DNA from: Antedon mediterranea
Lineage: Eukaryota > Echinodermata > Crinoidea > Comatulida > Antedonidae
DNA: 64,000 bases
Reading direction: 5' to 3'
Assembly: GCF_964355755.1 (NCBI RefSeq)
Contig: NC_092677.1
Location: 15,472,101 to 15,536,100 of the forward strand
Under the pieces are notes generated by a model. The model was not told the origin of the DNA. It saw nothing but the letters and a program-made list of their open reading frames with translations, and made no database searches. Shown here in pieces: positions 48,796 to 60,915 of this stretch. How positions within the stretch are numbered: position 1 is the stretch's first letter; each line of letters begins with the position of its first letter. Position numbers and translations under genes: made by a program.

Positions 48796-50119
48796 TCTCT
48801 ATATAAATGTACGTAAGGTCAAAGTTCGATCAATTTTTACTCGTCGATGGTATATAAAGTTGGTTCGTACAGTATACTTTCGGTACTGATTTTAACCACC
48901 TCATGTAACCCTGTTTACTAATTAAATGGAGTTAGATAATTAGTTACAGACAATGAAAACGAATTTGGTTCAACGATATGGGTGTTTTCCGATCGTGGTA
49001 TAGCACTGTCTATATAATGGATGTCCATATTGAAAAATACTCGCACTCAATAATACGAGGATGCTTCGCATTTTCCTATCTCCGCCTACGATAATTGTTT
49101 TTAATAGCCAAAAAACCGGTTGAACAGCTCGAGTACAGCATCAAAATGTTAAAGACAGGTCGAATTTCTTTTAAAAATATTATTTTGATAGATTTAGGCC
49201 TAATAAACGTTTATATAAATGTATTGATTTGCGATAAATGGAACATTCCAATCTCTATTCGACAAGTGTCTATTCCCCGAAGCGTCGTAATAGCACAAAA
49301 GGCAAGTACAGCATATTTGATCCATTTTTTCAATCTGTGCTGCAGAGGTTGGATATAGGTATTTTTTTAAACAGATAATGGACTAGCGTTTTCAGTCGCC
49401 GTCTATATCCGTACAATCAATTTTATTATTGCAGTTAAACAATCGCCCACACCACCACCCGCACCCTCAATGCGTTGTAAGCCAGTATAGGATAGGCCTA
49501 CAGTAAAGAAGGATCACTTGCCCTAAACGCAGAACTAGGCCTACTTTGGTGGGTTAACCAACTTAAGTATGAATTGGCTCTATGAAACATTAGGCCTACT
49601 AATTAAATTAAATTAGATAATTATTTATTTATTGACGAATAAAGCGAATTTACGATTTGCCCCGAATAAAGTGTTTTTCACAAACTGTTTTACATTATAT
49701 AAACACATAGGCCTATACACATTTTTATTCATTTATTTATTTATTCATTTAGAATCCATTCAACAGTAATAAAAACAATAAATAAAAACAATAAGTAAAG
49801 AGCAACAATATCATAAAACCGAAATGTATACAATCATATAGGAATATCAACGATGAGATACTTTCTTAGTATAATTTTTAAAATAGAATGATTATTGGTC
49901 TCATTGTGTGACAAGTTTCTCTTTCAGAAGTAATTCCCAGGGTGCTAATTTTAGTTGAGTACATAAATCACCGTGTCTATTTATTCGTTTCTGTAAACAA
50001 AATTTGTCCTGCGGTACGTACATTTGAAATCGCCAGTTTTTTAACGCTGAAAATAATACTATGTATTGGAGAACCTTCTGTGGGCACGACCTAGATGGTA
50101 CGCGAGCGAAGCGAGTTAT
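48796..50119 (+). mobile_element. Helitron-like element, copy 1 (3' end lost)
   Basis: Starts TCTCTATATAAATGTACGTA after an A at 48795. It matches the element at 62547-63798 over its 5' third (GGTATATAAAGTTGGTTCGT, TAACCCTGTTTACTAATTAA, GAACAGCTCGAGTACA) and its 3' part (AAGTAATTCCCAGGGTGCTA, GTGGGCACGACCTAGATGG). Homology stops at GCGAGCGAAGCGAG, so the last 12 or so bases with the CTAG end are missing. The middle (about 49250-49900) differs from copy 2. No Rep/helicase coding, so it is non-autonomous. Confidence 0.7.
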
Positions 50120-51186
50120 TTGCCAGCATTAGGGATTCTGTTACGCCAGGAAAAGTGACAATTTCACTCTTCTCTGGTTACACATGTTATTTTGTAAATT
50201 AAGTTTTGATCATTCATTGGCTTATAATTGCTAGAATCTTAAGAACCATTATACATCAATATTCCTTTTATTTTTAATTATTTTTAGTGTTAAAGTACAT
50301 TATCCTTTGCATGACAGTTATTAAATGTACCCACAAATAATATAATATTATGCAATTATCAATAAACTTATTATTGGTTATTCATAATAACTCCATAAAA
50401 AAGAATATACCAAAAGAAAGTAAATTCCTGTCACGTCAGACGCTTCTTGACATAAATTACGTTTTAAACTGTTTTCATTTTAGTTGCTCTATACTGTGTA
50501 TCTGCGGACTGAAATTAAATATTGATTGATATGTTTAAATAATTAAAAACAATATTAAACATGCTTTCAATTCTTGTGCACGTACACTAGATTCTTTTGA
50601 AATAACATCTATTCATGCTAGATTAGCATTTTAATTTTATCAAAGGGGTGTTAGCACTACAGTACCTAAGGCACGAAATATTTTTTTAACGACATGCATT
50701 AAATTTCATTAAGAGTTCTTGAGCTTTTCATAAAAAAACCATGGCAAAACAGTATGGTTTTCCAGCACACATCAAATATACAAATGACGTAGCCTAAACT
50801 CGGTATGTGATTGGCCCACAGTAACGATTGACTGACATCCTCCTAATTGTGCCGTTCGCTGTCGATTACAGCAGAGCCTTACTTCGGGACCTAACAGAAA
50901 GTTTCCATAATAGGGTATAACTTGAATACTCTACAAACGAAAAACTGAAACTAACATCTTTTTTCCATATTAGTCACTGTTTTTAAATGTTTCTTAAGGC
51001 AGTAACAGTTATATGACGTCATCATATTACGTTAATTATAACGAATTTCTTAACAAGTCTCTGACATGGCTAAACTTAAAAAATTATTTAGCCCTGTCTT
51101 TTTTTAATTTCTATTGTTTAAAAATACCGAACTACAGAGTAGACAAAACAGGTGGTTGTCAAATGTACTATATTATGTTATATTGT
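50120..51186. other. Intergenic AT-rich DNA ending in a dispersed repeat
   Basis: No gene supported. From about 50997 (GGCAGTAACAGTTATATGAC) to 51186 (TATTATGTTATATTGT) the wording matches parts of 57228-57290 and 58085-58165. This older repeat is the target of the LTR retrotransposon that follows. Confidence 0.5.
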
Positions 51187-51502
51187 TGTAAAAGGCTCTG
51201 GCCTCCCTAACTTGTGTGGGGTAGCGGTCGACACGTGAAATAATGATCTCACAACAAACATTTATTGGAATATAAACAGGCAAGCAAAACAGGCTAAGTT
51301 TATGGCAGTTTAATTACAAATTCTATAGCATTTATTTGCTTTATTAGCAAGGAGAACACTCCTCTCCGTGCCAGTCACCCAGGCCAAAGAGAGAGATGTC
51401 TCCTTGGATACAGCTATCTAGGCTTGGGTGTCCAGCAGGGTTCCCATCCCCCATGGGCTATTCCATTACCAAAAATCAAAACAAAATTACTGAACCATAA
51501 CA
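51187..51502 (-). repeat. 3' LTR of the Gypsy-like element
   Basis: 316 bp, same ends as its partner. Confidence 0.85.
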
Positions 51503-51979
51503 TGTTCCCTGTGATGACTATACCTGGCCCCCAAGTATTGTAATCTGACACACTGTCGCAAGATAAAAGTATACTGATTATTAGATACCCGATTGTTGGC
51601 TGAAATAGCATTGGGATGGCACTCCCCATTAAGACATTCTACAATGGACTCCTAACCATCATGTCATGCCAACTGTTAAAGTGAAGATACTAAATACGGA
51701 ACCAGTACGGTCCCTCCCAATAGCAGAAGTATGAGGAATTTCCAATGTGAGTCCACCCATCATGGCCCTTGTTACCATGACACTCACCCGATCAGTAAAG
51801 TTCTGATCGCACCTCATGACCACTGCTAAAGGTTCACCCATAAGACTGCTTTCCAACGCAACTAACAGCTCAAGGAGCATGACCAATCCAATAGGTGCCG
51901 CCATACGGCTTCATACCCCAACAACTATAACTACAACTCACAGAGCCCTATAATCATTACCCTGTGACAGATCAATTCA
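51503..51979 (-). other. 3' region of the LTR element, unassigned
   Basis: Sequence between the 3' LTR and the nested SINE. An 81-codon minus-strand frame (51659-51904) starts with a hydrophobic stretch (MAAPIGLVMLLELLVALESS). Its family is not recognised and I do not assign a function. Confidence 0.3.
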
Positions 51980-52213
51980 TTATTTTTTTTTTATTTTATT
52001 ACATACTCATCCAACAGCGAGTAACCCGCCAATTACGGGATGGATAAGCTATTTAATAATTTCACAAGACAAACATATACACAAGATGCTCTACATAAAC
52101 AAAGACTTATTATTAAGTCTTTGGGAGTGGAGTTGTAATTTGTCATGAGAAAAAAACCCTGACATATGACAGGGCTTGAACCCAGGACCCTTAGATTGGT
52201 AGCCAAGCATCAT
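51980..52213 (-). repeat. tRNA-derived SINE, 5'-truncated
   Basis: On the minus strand CTAAGGGTCCTGGGTTCAAG-CCCTGTCA has the form of a tRNA T-arm with a B box (GGTTCAAGCCC). It is followed by a body with GACTTAATAATAAGTCTTTG (a small hairpin) and ends in an A-rich tail (AATAAAATAAAAAAAAAA) at about 51980-51995. The A-box half is missing where the LINE begins. Confidence 0.6.
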
Positions 52214-55041
52214 AAGAAAGGAGGAGAAAGACAGAGGATAAGGAAAAATAAATATCGCTTACCCTTGCCAACAATTGTTTTGGCAAACGTTCGGTCATTA
52301 AAAAATAAAATGGATGAGGTTTGGACAAATATTCGATATGATAGGGTTTTTAGAGAAGCCAATCTATTATGTTTTACAGAAACATGGTTGAGCGAAAATG
52401 TCCCTAATGAAAGTGTCGAAATTGATGGATTCACCCTAATTCGAGGAGATAGGACAAAACAATCCGGAAAAGACATTGGCGGTGGTGTATGCTTATTTGT
52501 AAACAAACGATGGTGCAATATAACTATTGTTCGCGATAAGCAATGTACACCTGATATTGAATTGTTGACAATTTCACTGAGACCATTCTATTGTCCGCGG
52601 GAATTTCCACAGTTATTTGTTACAGTTGTGTATATACACCCAAAGGCTAATTCTACACGAGCAGCTGAAATCTTGTCTGAAAATACGCACAAGTTGGAGA
52701 CATTGTCACCTGATGCACCCAGGCTCATATTAGGCGATTTCAACCAACACAAGCTTGGTAAAGTGCTCAGAATATACCACCAATATGTAACCTGCCCTAC
52801 TCGTAAAGATAAAACAATAGATTTATGCTACGGTACAGTTCCAAGCGCATATAGGTCCGTGGCATTACCACCGCTTGGTGCGTCGGACCACAATTGTGTG
52901 AATCTGATTCCAAAATATGTCCCAGTTATCCAGAGGAAGGACAAAATAGTCAAGACTGTTAAATTGTGGACTTTGGACAGTATCGAACGTTTAAGAGGGT
53001 GTTTTGAATGCACTGATTGGCAAGTATTTTATGAGTCGTCCGTCACCAAATCTAAACGAAATGGCGGATGTTATAACATCATATGTAAATTATTGTGTTG
53101 ATTCAGTAATACCGAAAAAAGAGGTTGTCGTATTTGCAAATAATAAGCCGTGGGTTACGAAAGAGTTGAAAGACATATTAAATAAGAAAAAACGGATTTT
53201 TTACCAAGGCACCACTCACGATAATAAGCAAATAAATAAAGAAGTTAAAGTAGCTGTCCGTAAGGCTAAAGATATGTATAAGAGAAAAATTGAAAATAAG
53301 TTTAGTAGTGGATGTATTCGTAGTGCTTGGCAAGGAATTAAACATATGGCGTCTATAAACACAGCTGATAAAACACAAAGAAATAAAATAAATGTAGAGG
53401 GTATTGATGACCAGGCATTGCCAGATAGATTAAACGACTTCTTTGCTAGGTTTGAAAAACACGATTTAAAAGACGACACTGTTGGCAATGATGATCCGCA
53501 TGTAGATGAAATTATTATTTCTGAGGATCGTGTTAGAACATTACTCAGGAATATAAATTTAAATAAGAGTTCTGGTCCCGATGGTATTGAGGGCAGAACA
53601 TTGAAGTCGTGTGCGGATCAGCTCAGTGGTGTCCTTCGGTACCTCTTCCAGACCTCTATAAACCAGTGTGTAGTTCCTAATCTTTGGAAAGAATCGATTA
53701 TAAAACCTATTCCTAAACAGACTGTCATAAAACAACTGAATGATCTGCGCCCTATTGCGCTGACATCTCTTGTTATGAAAATCTTTGAAAAGATAGTTAA
53801 AACCTACATCACGTCTGTTGTAGAGTCTAAACTCGATCCACTGCAGTTTGCATACAGGTCTGGAAGAGGTGTTGAGGATGCCAAGCTTTTTTTATTAAAC
53901 ACATTGTACAAGCACCTTGAACTGCCTCGATCTCACGCCAGAATGTTATTCGCCGACTTCTCTTCTGCCTTCAATACCATGCACCCTTATATTTTAGCAA
54001 ACAAATTAATTTCGAATTTTGGTTTTCAACGTGATTTTGTATTATGGATTATAAGTTTTCTTACGAACAGATGTCAGAGGGTCTTAGTTAACCAAAGACA
54101 CTCGAATGTACGTATGACAAGTATTGGATCCCCCCAGGGTTGCGTTCTCTCTCCTCTCCTGTATATTATATACACGGATGACTGTCGCAGCAAACAGGAC
54201 AATAGTCATCTTGTTAAATTTGCTGACGACACTGTCTTGCTGTCTCTCCTTCAAAATTCACAGGACGGCCATGGTTCCGCTTTAGATGATTTTATCCAAT
54301 TTTGTGGAAACTCCTACTTGGAACTCAATGTGACCAAAACCAAGGAGATGATTGTAGATTTTAGGAAGGAGAAAGGACGCAACCCTTGGGTATCCATTAT
54401 AAATGACGAACCAGTCGATATTGTCCATTCCTTTAAATACCTAGGTACTATATTTGAGGACAATCTCGGCTGGGAATTAAACACAGAGGCAATAGTAAAG
54501 AAAGGACACCAGAGACTTTATCTGTTAAGGAAGCTGAACCATTTTAATGTCGATAAAGTAATTCTTAGGGTTTTTTATAATTCCTTTATTGAGAACGTTT
54601 TAACTTTTTCCTTTATATGTTGGTTTTTTAGTCTTAGGGTCAAAGAGAAAAACTCACTACAAAGAATTGTTAACTTAAGTTCTAAATTAATAGGTTGTCA
54701 ACTTCGTAGCTTATCTTCTTTCTGTGACATGCAAACTCTAGAAAAAAGTAGAGCTATTTAAAAAAATATTAACCATGCCTTGTTCAGTGATTTCGAGCTC
54801 ATGCCTCATGGGCGTCGCTTTCGATGCCCGGCATGTAGAACAAACCGGAAAAGGAATTCGTTTTTGCCAGTGGCTATTCGACTCTTAAATTCTTGAACCT
54901 TGACTTGACTTTTTTTCTATTTTGTTCTGTGTATTGTGATATTTTGTATATTTTGTAAGATCATTTTAATCCAGACCTTTTTATTTGAATTGCCCCGTGT
55001 GGGATGATTAAAGAATTTTGAATTGAAATTGAATTGAATTG
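52214..55041 (+). pseudogene. Rex1-like LINE, nearly intact endonuclease + reverse transcriptase
   Basis: The endonuclease has VLANVRSLKNKMDEV (52275), LLCFTETWLSENV (52360), GGGVCLFVNKRWC (52480), LILGDFNQHKLGK (52725), CPTRKDKTIDLCYG (52790) and LGASDHNCVNLIP (52875). After a frameshift near 53040 the linker and RT continue to 54761: NKSSGPDGIEG (53560), LRPIALTSLVMKIFEK (53745), FAYRSGRGVEDAKLF (53850), FADFSSAFNTM (53950), GSPQGCVLSPLLY (54125), KFADDTVLL (54215) and LELNVTKTKEM (54315). A premature TAA at 54759-54761 sits at an A-run. The same frame continues into PHGRRFRCPACRTNRKRNSF (about 54805), the usual C-terminus. The tail ends in AATTGAATTGAA units (to 55041). Only one frameshift and one stop were noticed, so this is a young copy. 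Confidence 0.88.
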
Positions 55042-55449
55042 AAACCACCAAGCCACAGCTCCACTACTCATAACCACCAAGCCACAGCTCCACTGTGGAG
55101 CTTCAGAGATTGTGGTACTTTAAACCATTATTATCAACTTTTCAATCATCTATAAATACATCTCATGTTACATGATACAAGAACCTGTGTGTACCTAATT
55201 ATTTTCAAAATACCATATTATGACACCATAACATGCTGTACTCTTAAACTTAAATACCTATTAACAATTAGGTAAACAATAGGAACATAATTATAACAAT
55301 AACTCTTATGCAGTAAAGATTGATGAACACCAAACACTTTATCATCATAGATTATTTAGCTTAAAATGGTTTAACAATTACAGAAAAGTAGCACAAAACA
55401 ATAGAAGGTGTGCATACATAAAATTCAAGTTCATAAAATAAGTCAACAC
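55042..55449. other. Region between nested LINE and integrase remnant
   Basis: Begins with two copies of ACCACCAAGCCACAGCTCCA, 37 bp apart, and a short palindrome CTCCACTGTGGAG. Otherwise AT-rich. It belongs to the interior of the LTR element. Confidence 0.5.
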
Positions 55450-55962
55450 TTAATGGCGAGAATCTGTAGACTTTGGCCATTTCTCAGGGTTACTATGAAA
55501 ACCTCTAGTTGATCTTGATGATCGTCTGAGTTGAGGTTCTACTGGTTGGTGTATTGCATCCTGCTGTGGTGGTAAGTCATGATGTGTAAATACCCAGGTT
55601 GGCATATCATCTTCTTCATCTGAGTCACTTCCTACAATGTCTTCAGTTGTTGCTTCCCTTGGATCAACAATTAAGAGTTTTCTATTTACAGTACGTGTTG
55701 GGCCACCCAGAAGAGGCCGAATCTTGTAAACGTCTCCAGCGTCGTTAACCCAAACTATGATGTAGGCATCGTGATGAAACTTGTCTTCTAACTTGTTGTG
55801 TCTGCCTTCAAAAGCACACCTTTTCAACAGTACACGATCTCCAATACTCAGTTGTGGACTCCTCTTAAGTATATTCTGCTTCAGTGTAGAGTTTTCTAGC
55901 TTCCGTTCAATGTTATCTTTTGCCACTTGATGGGCTTGTTGTATAGTTTCCCTTCCCCGCAT
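55450..55962 (-). pseudogene. Integrase C-terminal part of Gypsy-like pol
   Basis: A 170-codon open frame. An N-terminal helix (QQAHQVAKDNIERKLE) is followed by SIGDRVLLKRCAFEGRHNKL and DKFHHDAYIIV, then PTRTVNRKLLIV and an acidic, low-complexity tail with RRSSRSTRG. The SIGDRVLL...G..K..KF.....YIIV pattern is the SH3-like/GPY region at the C-terminus of Gypsy integrases. The catalytic core (HHCC and DDE) is absent because of the internal deletion. Just upstream (56013-56213) the minus strand opens with MENEAGPSTQEILQTNAIQ, probably the gag start, which stops after a few codons. Confidence 0.75.
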
Positions 55963-56213
55963 TTCTAGTTTTCTTTCCAGTCAGGGCATGTAACGGAATT
56001 CAATTACATATATTATTTGAATACACAATATGATCGCTGTATTGCATTTGTTTGTAAAATCTCCTGTGTAGAAGGACCTGCTTCATTTTCCATAGCCATA
56101 GTATATAATATTCTTCCATAAACTGAGGTCTTCCATAAACTGGGGCTGCTTCCTTGAATAACGTACTTTTTACCTTTATCTTGTCTTGTCTTCAATCCCA
56201 CTTCTGACACCAC

Positions 56214-56559
56214 TGTAAAAGGCTCTGGCCTCCCTAACTAATTGTGTGGGGTAGGGGTCGACACGTGAAATAATGATACCAGGTAAATCGTCTTGATTTG
56301 ATCTCACAACAAACATTTATTGGAATATAAACAGGAAAGAAAAACAGGCTAAGTTTATGGCAGTTTAATTACAAATTCTATAGCATTTATTTGCTTTATT
56401 AGCAAGGAGAACACTCCTCTTCGTGCCAGTCACCCAGGCCAAAGAGAGAGATGTCTCCTTGGATACAGCTATCTATAGGCTTGGGTGTCCAGCAGGGTTC
56501 CCATCCCCCATGGGTTATTCCATTACCAAAAATCAAAACAAAATCACTGAACCATAACA
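56214..56559 (-). repeat. 5' LTR of the Gypsy-like element
   Basis: 346 bp. Minus-strand reading begins TGTTATGGTTCAGTGATTTT and ends CCTTTTACA. It differs from the 3' LTR by a 23-24 bp block, a 4-bp and a 2-bp indel and a few substitutions. Confidence 0.85.
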
Positions 56560-56563
56560 TTGT

Positions 56564-58190
56564 TTTAAACAATGTTTTTGTGTACAAAATAAATTAAAAT
56601 GTCCATGAAATATTAAATATGTCGATAATAGATTATAGTATATTATATATATTATATTGTTATATTTATATTAATATTTGATCATAAATTATATAATAAT
56701 GTTTGGTAATAATGTAGTGTTCTTAATTAAAGTAGGCCTGCCAATAATATACTAAAGTATTACCAAATAATAAAATGTTGCCATAGAAACAGTTTGGGTT
56801 ATAATGTAATCAACAACAGCTGCTTGCCATAATTTTACCAACATTTATATTATATATCGGTTAAACTCTCACACACTTTTTCAGTTATCCCAACTTTAAG
56901 TTTGACTTAGTAAACAGGAAAGACCAAATTGAAGATTTTAACTGGAAAATGAATGGTAATGTACAGGGGCTAGGAATTTTCTTTTCAAACATAATCCCTA
57001 CCAAACAGTTACGAACGAGAACTGAGAAATAGAATACGAACAATGCAAAATATAATTAATTCATGGTCTAAACGAACCCTGACACTTTGTGGTACAATAT
57101 TATTACATCACATCTTATATTACATACATTATTTCATTTATTACTTGACACATCAAGACATGTATTAAATAAATTGAAAGATCTGTTTTTTTTCCTCTCT
57201 TATTTGTCTCTTATTATTTATTATTTAAAGGCAGTAACAGTTGTATGACGATTAAATTCATGCAGGAAAACGAATTTCCTAACTTGTCTTTTGTGATGAA
57301 ATAGAAACTGTTTTAGTGAAAGAGGTTTAATCCTCCATTTATTTTGGAATCACTTTAAAGGGATGTACCAAAGGAGGTATTAATTTTTACTAGTGTCTAT
57401 AATAATTAGTGGGTAGGCCTATCTAAGATTAAACAAAACGTCACGAATGGCTAAACCTATTAGTGCGCATGTGCCAGTTCACTCAATACATTTTTTATTT
57501 TTCTTATAAAATTGTATTATCTGTGGATCTCTCATCTCGATTTATTAGTTATCACACCTTTGACAAGTACAGTTTCTACAATCAATTTTGTTATTGGTAA
57601 GATAATTATTTTATTTTTGATTCGGAGAAAAACTTCATATTTTGTTAGTTGTCGACAGAATAGCTGTTATTTATTAATGAATATTAGAGGATTCTATTCA
57701 TAGTTTTAAGAACAGAATTCATGACAGTCTAATTAAAACCATTAGTTAATGTACTTCCACAATCCAACCTGCATAAGCGTTGGTGATAATTCATAGTTTA
57801 GGTTGTTTTTTTAAGTTGTTACTTCCGGGTGAAATTGTTTCTCTATTTTGTTTTGTATGTTTTGTATAATGGATGTACTATCCAAAATAAAGAAATGAAT
57901 GAAATTGTTAATTTAACTAAACAATGATAATGATAAAATTATACTGTAACTCAAATACATAGAGAGAAAAAAAACGAATACTAGGTCTACATTATGTGTG
58001 GTTGGAAAAAATAAGAAACAAGAGCAATCATATATTACATATCTCCAACAACTGACCTTAAAACACGATTAAGCCTGTATTTGTATTTATATTGTTTAAA
58101 ATACCTAACTAGTGCGGCAAAACAGGTCGTTGTATAATGTAATATATTATGTTGTATTGTTTTAAATAATGTTTAGTTTTCCCAGAGTGT
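56564..58190. repeat. AT-rich dispersed repeat DNA including an unoccupied target copy
   Basis: 57228-57290 and 58085-58165 repeat the wording seen at 50997-51186, continuing without interruption through TATTGTTTTAAATAATG. In the interrupted copy the same run is split by the LTR element (TATATTGT | LTR element | TTGTTTTAAACAATG). The rest shows no gene. The 63-codon frame at 57512 has no motif. Confidence 0.55.
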
Positions 58191-58199
58191 ACTTTTCCC

Positions 58200-58378
58200 A
58201 CAGTCTATTAAGGTGGTCCTGAATTGGGATCCCAGTCCAGATTGCCTCCAAAATTTAATGGATTCCTCCGTAACCAAATATGTATCTGTGGTTTAAAATT
58301 GGTGAAAATCTGTCATTTAGTTTTGACATTATCTTGCTAAATAACTAACAAAATATAACCTCCTTGGCGGAGGTAATA
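58200..58378 (+). repeat. 3' tail of a LINE or SINE
   Basis: AATTGGGATCCCAGTCCAGA, CAAAATTTAATGGATTCCTC, TTATCTTGCTAA and the terminal hairpin ACCTCCTTGGCGGAGGTAAT resemble a widespread non-LTR 3' end (RTE-like, from memory of family patterns). No coding part nearby. Confidence 0.45.
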
Positions 58379-59039
58379 ATATTTAAAAAATGATAATTAT
58401 AACATAGTACTGTACTATTCGAGGTGAAAAAGATTTGAAGCGTGCACAACCACCCACAATCCATTGGTGGGAGTGGAACATTGTTTACGAAAACTTCTAT
58501 TACGTAACGCCGTGACTAAACCGTTTGAAAATCATGTGATAGATGGGACGTGTAATTAATATCTATCTAATATGCTGACAGTAATGTTTTTACGTACAAT
58601 ATTGTAATATTCCACCAGTGCTCAATTAGCAAATGAATAGAAAAACGATATTAAATCCGAGTCGAATGCTTCAAGTAGGCCTATCTAATAGATGTGCAGT
58701 TTAGAGGCTACTCTTCTTTGAAGAAGTAAAGCAATCGTATTATTAGACTATTACTATCGTTATAAATAAAAACTCTGTACAGTATATTGTCCGATAGGCC
58801 TACTCCGTAAGTAATGATACACTGTCGACGGAAATGACTTGGCTGACGTGAACAAATTTACACCGACTGATCGGATTTTTCAAAAATAAAACAGTAAAGT
58901 GTTTTTTTAATAGCTAAAATAGTTTTATATTGAGATTTCTCGACAAGCACTCCGGTCCTCTGGGTAACCGGGGTACTTAGTACTTATAATCGTTAATAAG
59001 CGCTATATAATTGTATTATTAGGTCTCAAACTAAATAAT
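58379..59039. other. Intergenic, no feature recognised
   Basis: AT-rich; no supported gene between the LINE/SINE tail and the CR1 element. Confidence 0.5.
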
Positions 59040-59041
59040 AT

Positions 59042-59689
59042 ATCTCCGAGGCACAAACATCATTTTTAAAGGAGCTTGTTGTTAATAATGTCATAGCTGT
59101 GGTACTTAATGTCCAAAAACATTGTGAGAAACTGGAGTCAAAGGTTGATTTACTATCTAGTGAAATTGATAATATGAAATTAAATAATAACAGTATTAGT
59201 GAGCATGTCGACTACGAGAAATTAAATAAATTAATTAGCGATGAAGTTAATGAAGCCATTCAAAAAGAAAGAAAAGCTAACAAATTAGTATTTAGGGGGT
59301 TAACCAGAGAAATTGAATTAAGGAAGTATGGGGGTAAAGTCTTAACAGAAATCGAACTTGTAGACCATATTGTCCATAATGTGTTGGGGCTCTCAGATAT
59401 AGCTATCGAGAATGTGTACAGAATAAAACGTGATGATGGTCGTTCAGCCAGTAATGGTATCCTTATGGTCACTGTCCAAAATGTAGACAAAAAGTTTAAG
59501 ATTTTGAGGGAGTATGAAAAAATAATTAAACTTAAGGGATGGGAACGAGTCTTTATTTCTCAAGACAAGACAACACGGGAACGAAATGAAGACTTTAAGC
59601 TCCGCTGTGAGGTAAGAAGACGACGGGCCAATGGTGAAAATGTTGTTATAAGAAAAGGGCGAGTTGAATTAAGGGAATCAAAAAACTAG
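59042..59689 (+). pseudogene. CR1 LINE ORF1 protein, 5'-truncated
   Basis: The frame is open from 59042 to the stop after RVELRESKN. A coiled-coil segment comes first (KHCEKLESKVDLLSSEIDNM and on through EAIQKERKA), then an RRM-like part (NKLVFRGLTRE, VENVYRIKR-type word NVYRIKRDDGRSASNG, ILMVTVQNVDKKFKILREYE) and a basic C-terminus (RCEVRRRRANGENVVIRKGR). This order is that of L1/CR1-type ORF1 nucleic-acid chaperones. No good start Met is visible near the left end, so the 5' part is probably missing. Confidence 0.7.
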
Positions 59690-60062
59690 TTTCCATACAG
59701 AAGGACAATTATTTTGAGTTTTTTGATGAGGATTTTGTTCTAGAAATTTTTTTTAATTCTGTTCATTTAGCGGGTCTGTCTGATTTGAATTCTCGGCCGG
59801 GTTTTTTAGCCCAAGACAGAAATATTTTAAAGTTTGAGGATACTAGCAGTGTAGTATTTTCGGAATTAACTAAATCAGAAGAAGTTTTTTGTTCGATTCC
59901 TGAAGGTTCTCTTGCCTCTGTGGACTTTCCAATTGATTCCAGTTTTCCATGTGCCCCTGAGCTATCTAACATTAAAATATTATACACCAATGCCCAGAGC
60001 ATTATGAACAAAATTGACGAACTAAGAGTAGTTGTGTTAGATAGAAACCCAGATCTGATAGC

Positions 60063-60915
60063 TGTGCTGCCCTCGATAACGGTCGTGTCTTCTAGACAGC
60101 CAGATAACCAAATAAGACACTAGATGTACATATAGTTAGAGTTTCGTTACTAACGTTTATTATGCGTCGTATCGTAGTATATTATATTGGTAAAACTGTG
60201 GAGGATTACAAAGAAAAACATTATCTAGACTACATTAAAAAAAGCAATACAGCGTACAAACATTGTATTTAGCTGTTTAAGCAAAAAAGGTAACGTAAAT
60301 GCTAATCATATATAACTGCTATACTAACCTAAATTAATTAATATCTTTAATCGCTATAACATTTCAACAAAGGTTTAGGCATCAATGGTAAAATTATGCC
60401 TTATATGCATTAAGACTAGGAATGAATTAACAATAAATCATCGTCCTAGATTGTAGACTGTAATTATTAAAATAGATACTGTACATATATAGCCAGTACT
60501 ATATAAAGTAGTAACTTGATAAAATAGTATATATGGACCTATATATGGCCTAATTAAAAGTTAAAATAACAATCATAAATTAACATGTACTCACACACTG
60601 TGATTCTCAAATAGAGGCACGTTAAAGATATAAAAAGAAATGAAACTTGTAAACGAAAAGCATATAAAAGCTTGTGAACTTCTCTCAGTGAATGCTACTG
60701 TATTACTAATACTTTATACTGTACAATGTACAAATTAAGTCAATGCATTGGAATGTCCAAATTCAAACAAGTGCCTGTGGTACTCCAGGTCAAAACTAGG
60801 AGTAACCATGGTAACAATTAAAGTTGCAATAAATTCAATAGTGTACTGACTACATTTATATTTAGGATAACTATACTAAATAAATTTGTAAGGAAATTTA
60901 TTTGGAGACAAAATA
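60063..60915. mobile_element. Insertion of about 850 bp inside the CR1 endonuclease
   Basis: The endonuclease frame stops making sense after GATAGC (60057-60062) and resumes at CATCAAAGAG (60921). ATAGC occurs at 60058-60062 and 60916-60920, a 5-bp target duplication. The insert begins TGTGCTGCCCTCGATAACGG and ends in GGAGACAAAATA. A TG start and 5-bp duplication suit a solo LTR, but the end is not a clean CA. No coding frame or terminal inverted repeat was seen, so identity is open. Confidence 0.6.

Larger units (their letters stand above)
51183..56563 (-). mobile_element. Deleted Gypsy-like LTR retrotransposon with nested insertions
   Basis: LTRs at 51187-51502 (316 bp) and 56214-56559 (346 bp) begin TGTAAAAGGCTCTGGCCTCC and end ACCATAACA on this strand. 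The flanks carry TTGT at 51183-51186 and 56560-56563, a 4-bp target duplication. The element is on the minus strand. GGTGTCAGAAGTGGGATTG follows the right LTR as a primer-binding-type sequence, then a short gag start, then directly an integrase C-terminus. Most of gag, protease, RT and RNase H are missing. A SINE piece and a Rex1-like LINE (together about 51980-55041) sit in its 3' region. The right LTR has 30 bp more, mostly one 23-24 bp block near 56280. Confidence 0.85.

Noticed and set aside
51659-51904. Envelope-like third frame in the LTR retrotransposon
   Set aside because: A hydrophobic start alone is not enough. The frame is short, no envelope motif was recognised, and the region is rearranged.
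52166-52215. tRNA gene on the minus strand
   Set aside because: Only the T-arm/B-box half is present, with no A box or acceptor stem; it fits a truncated tRNA-derived SINE.
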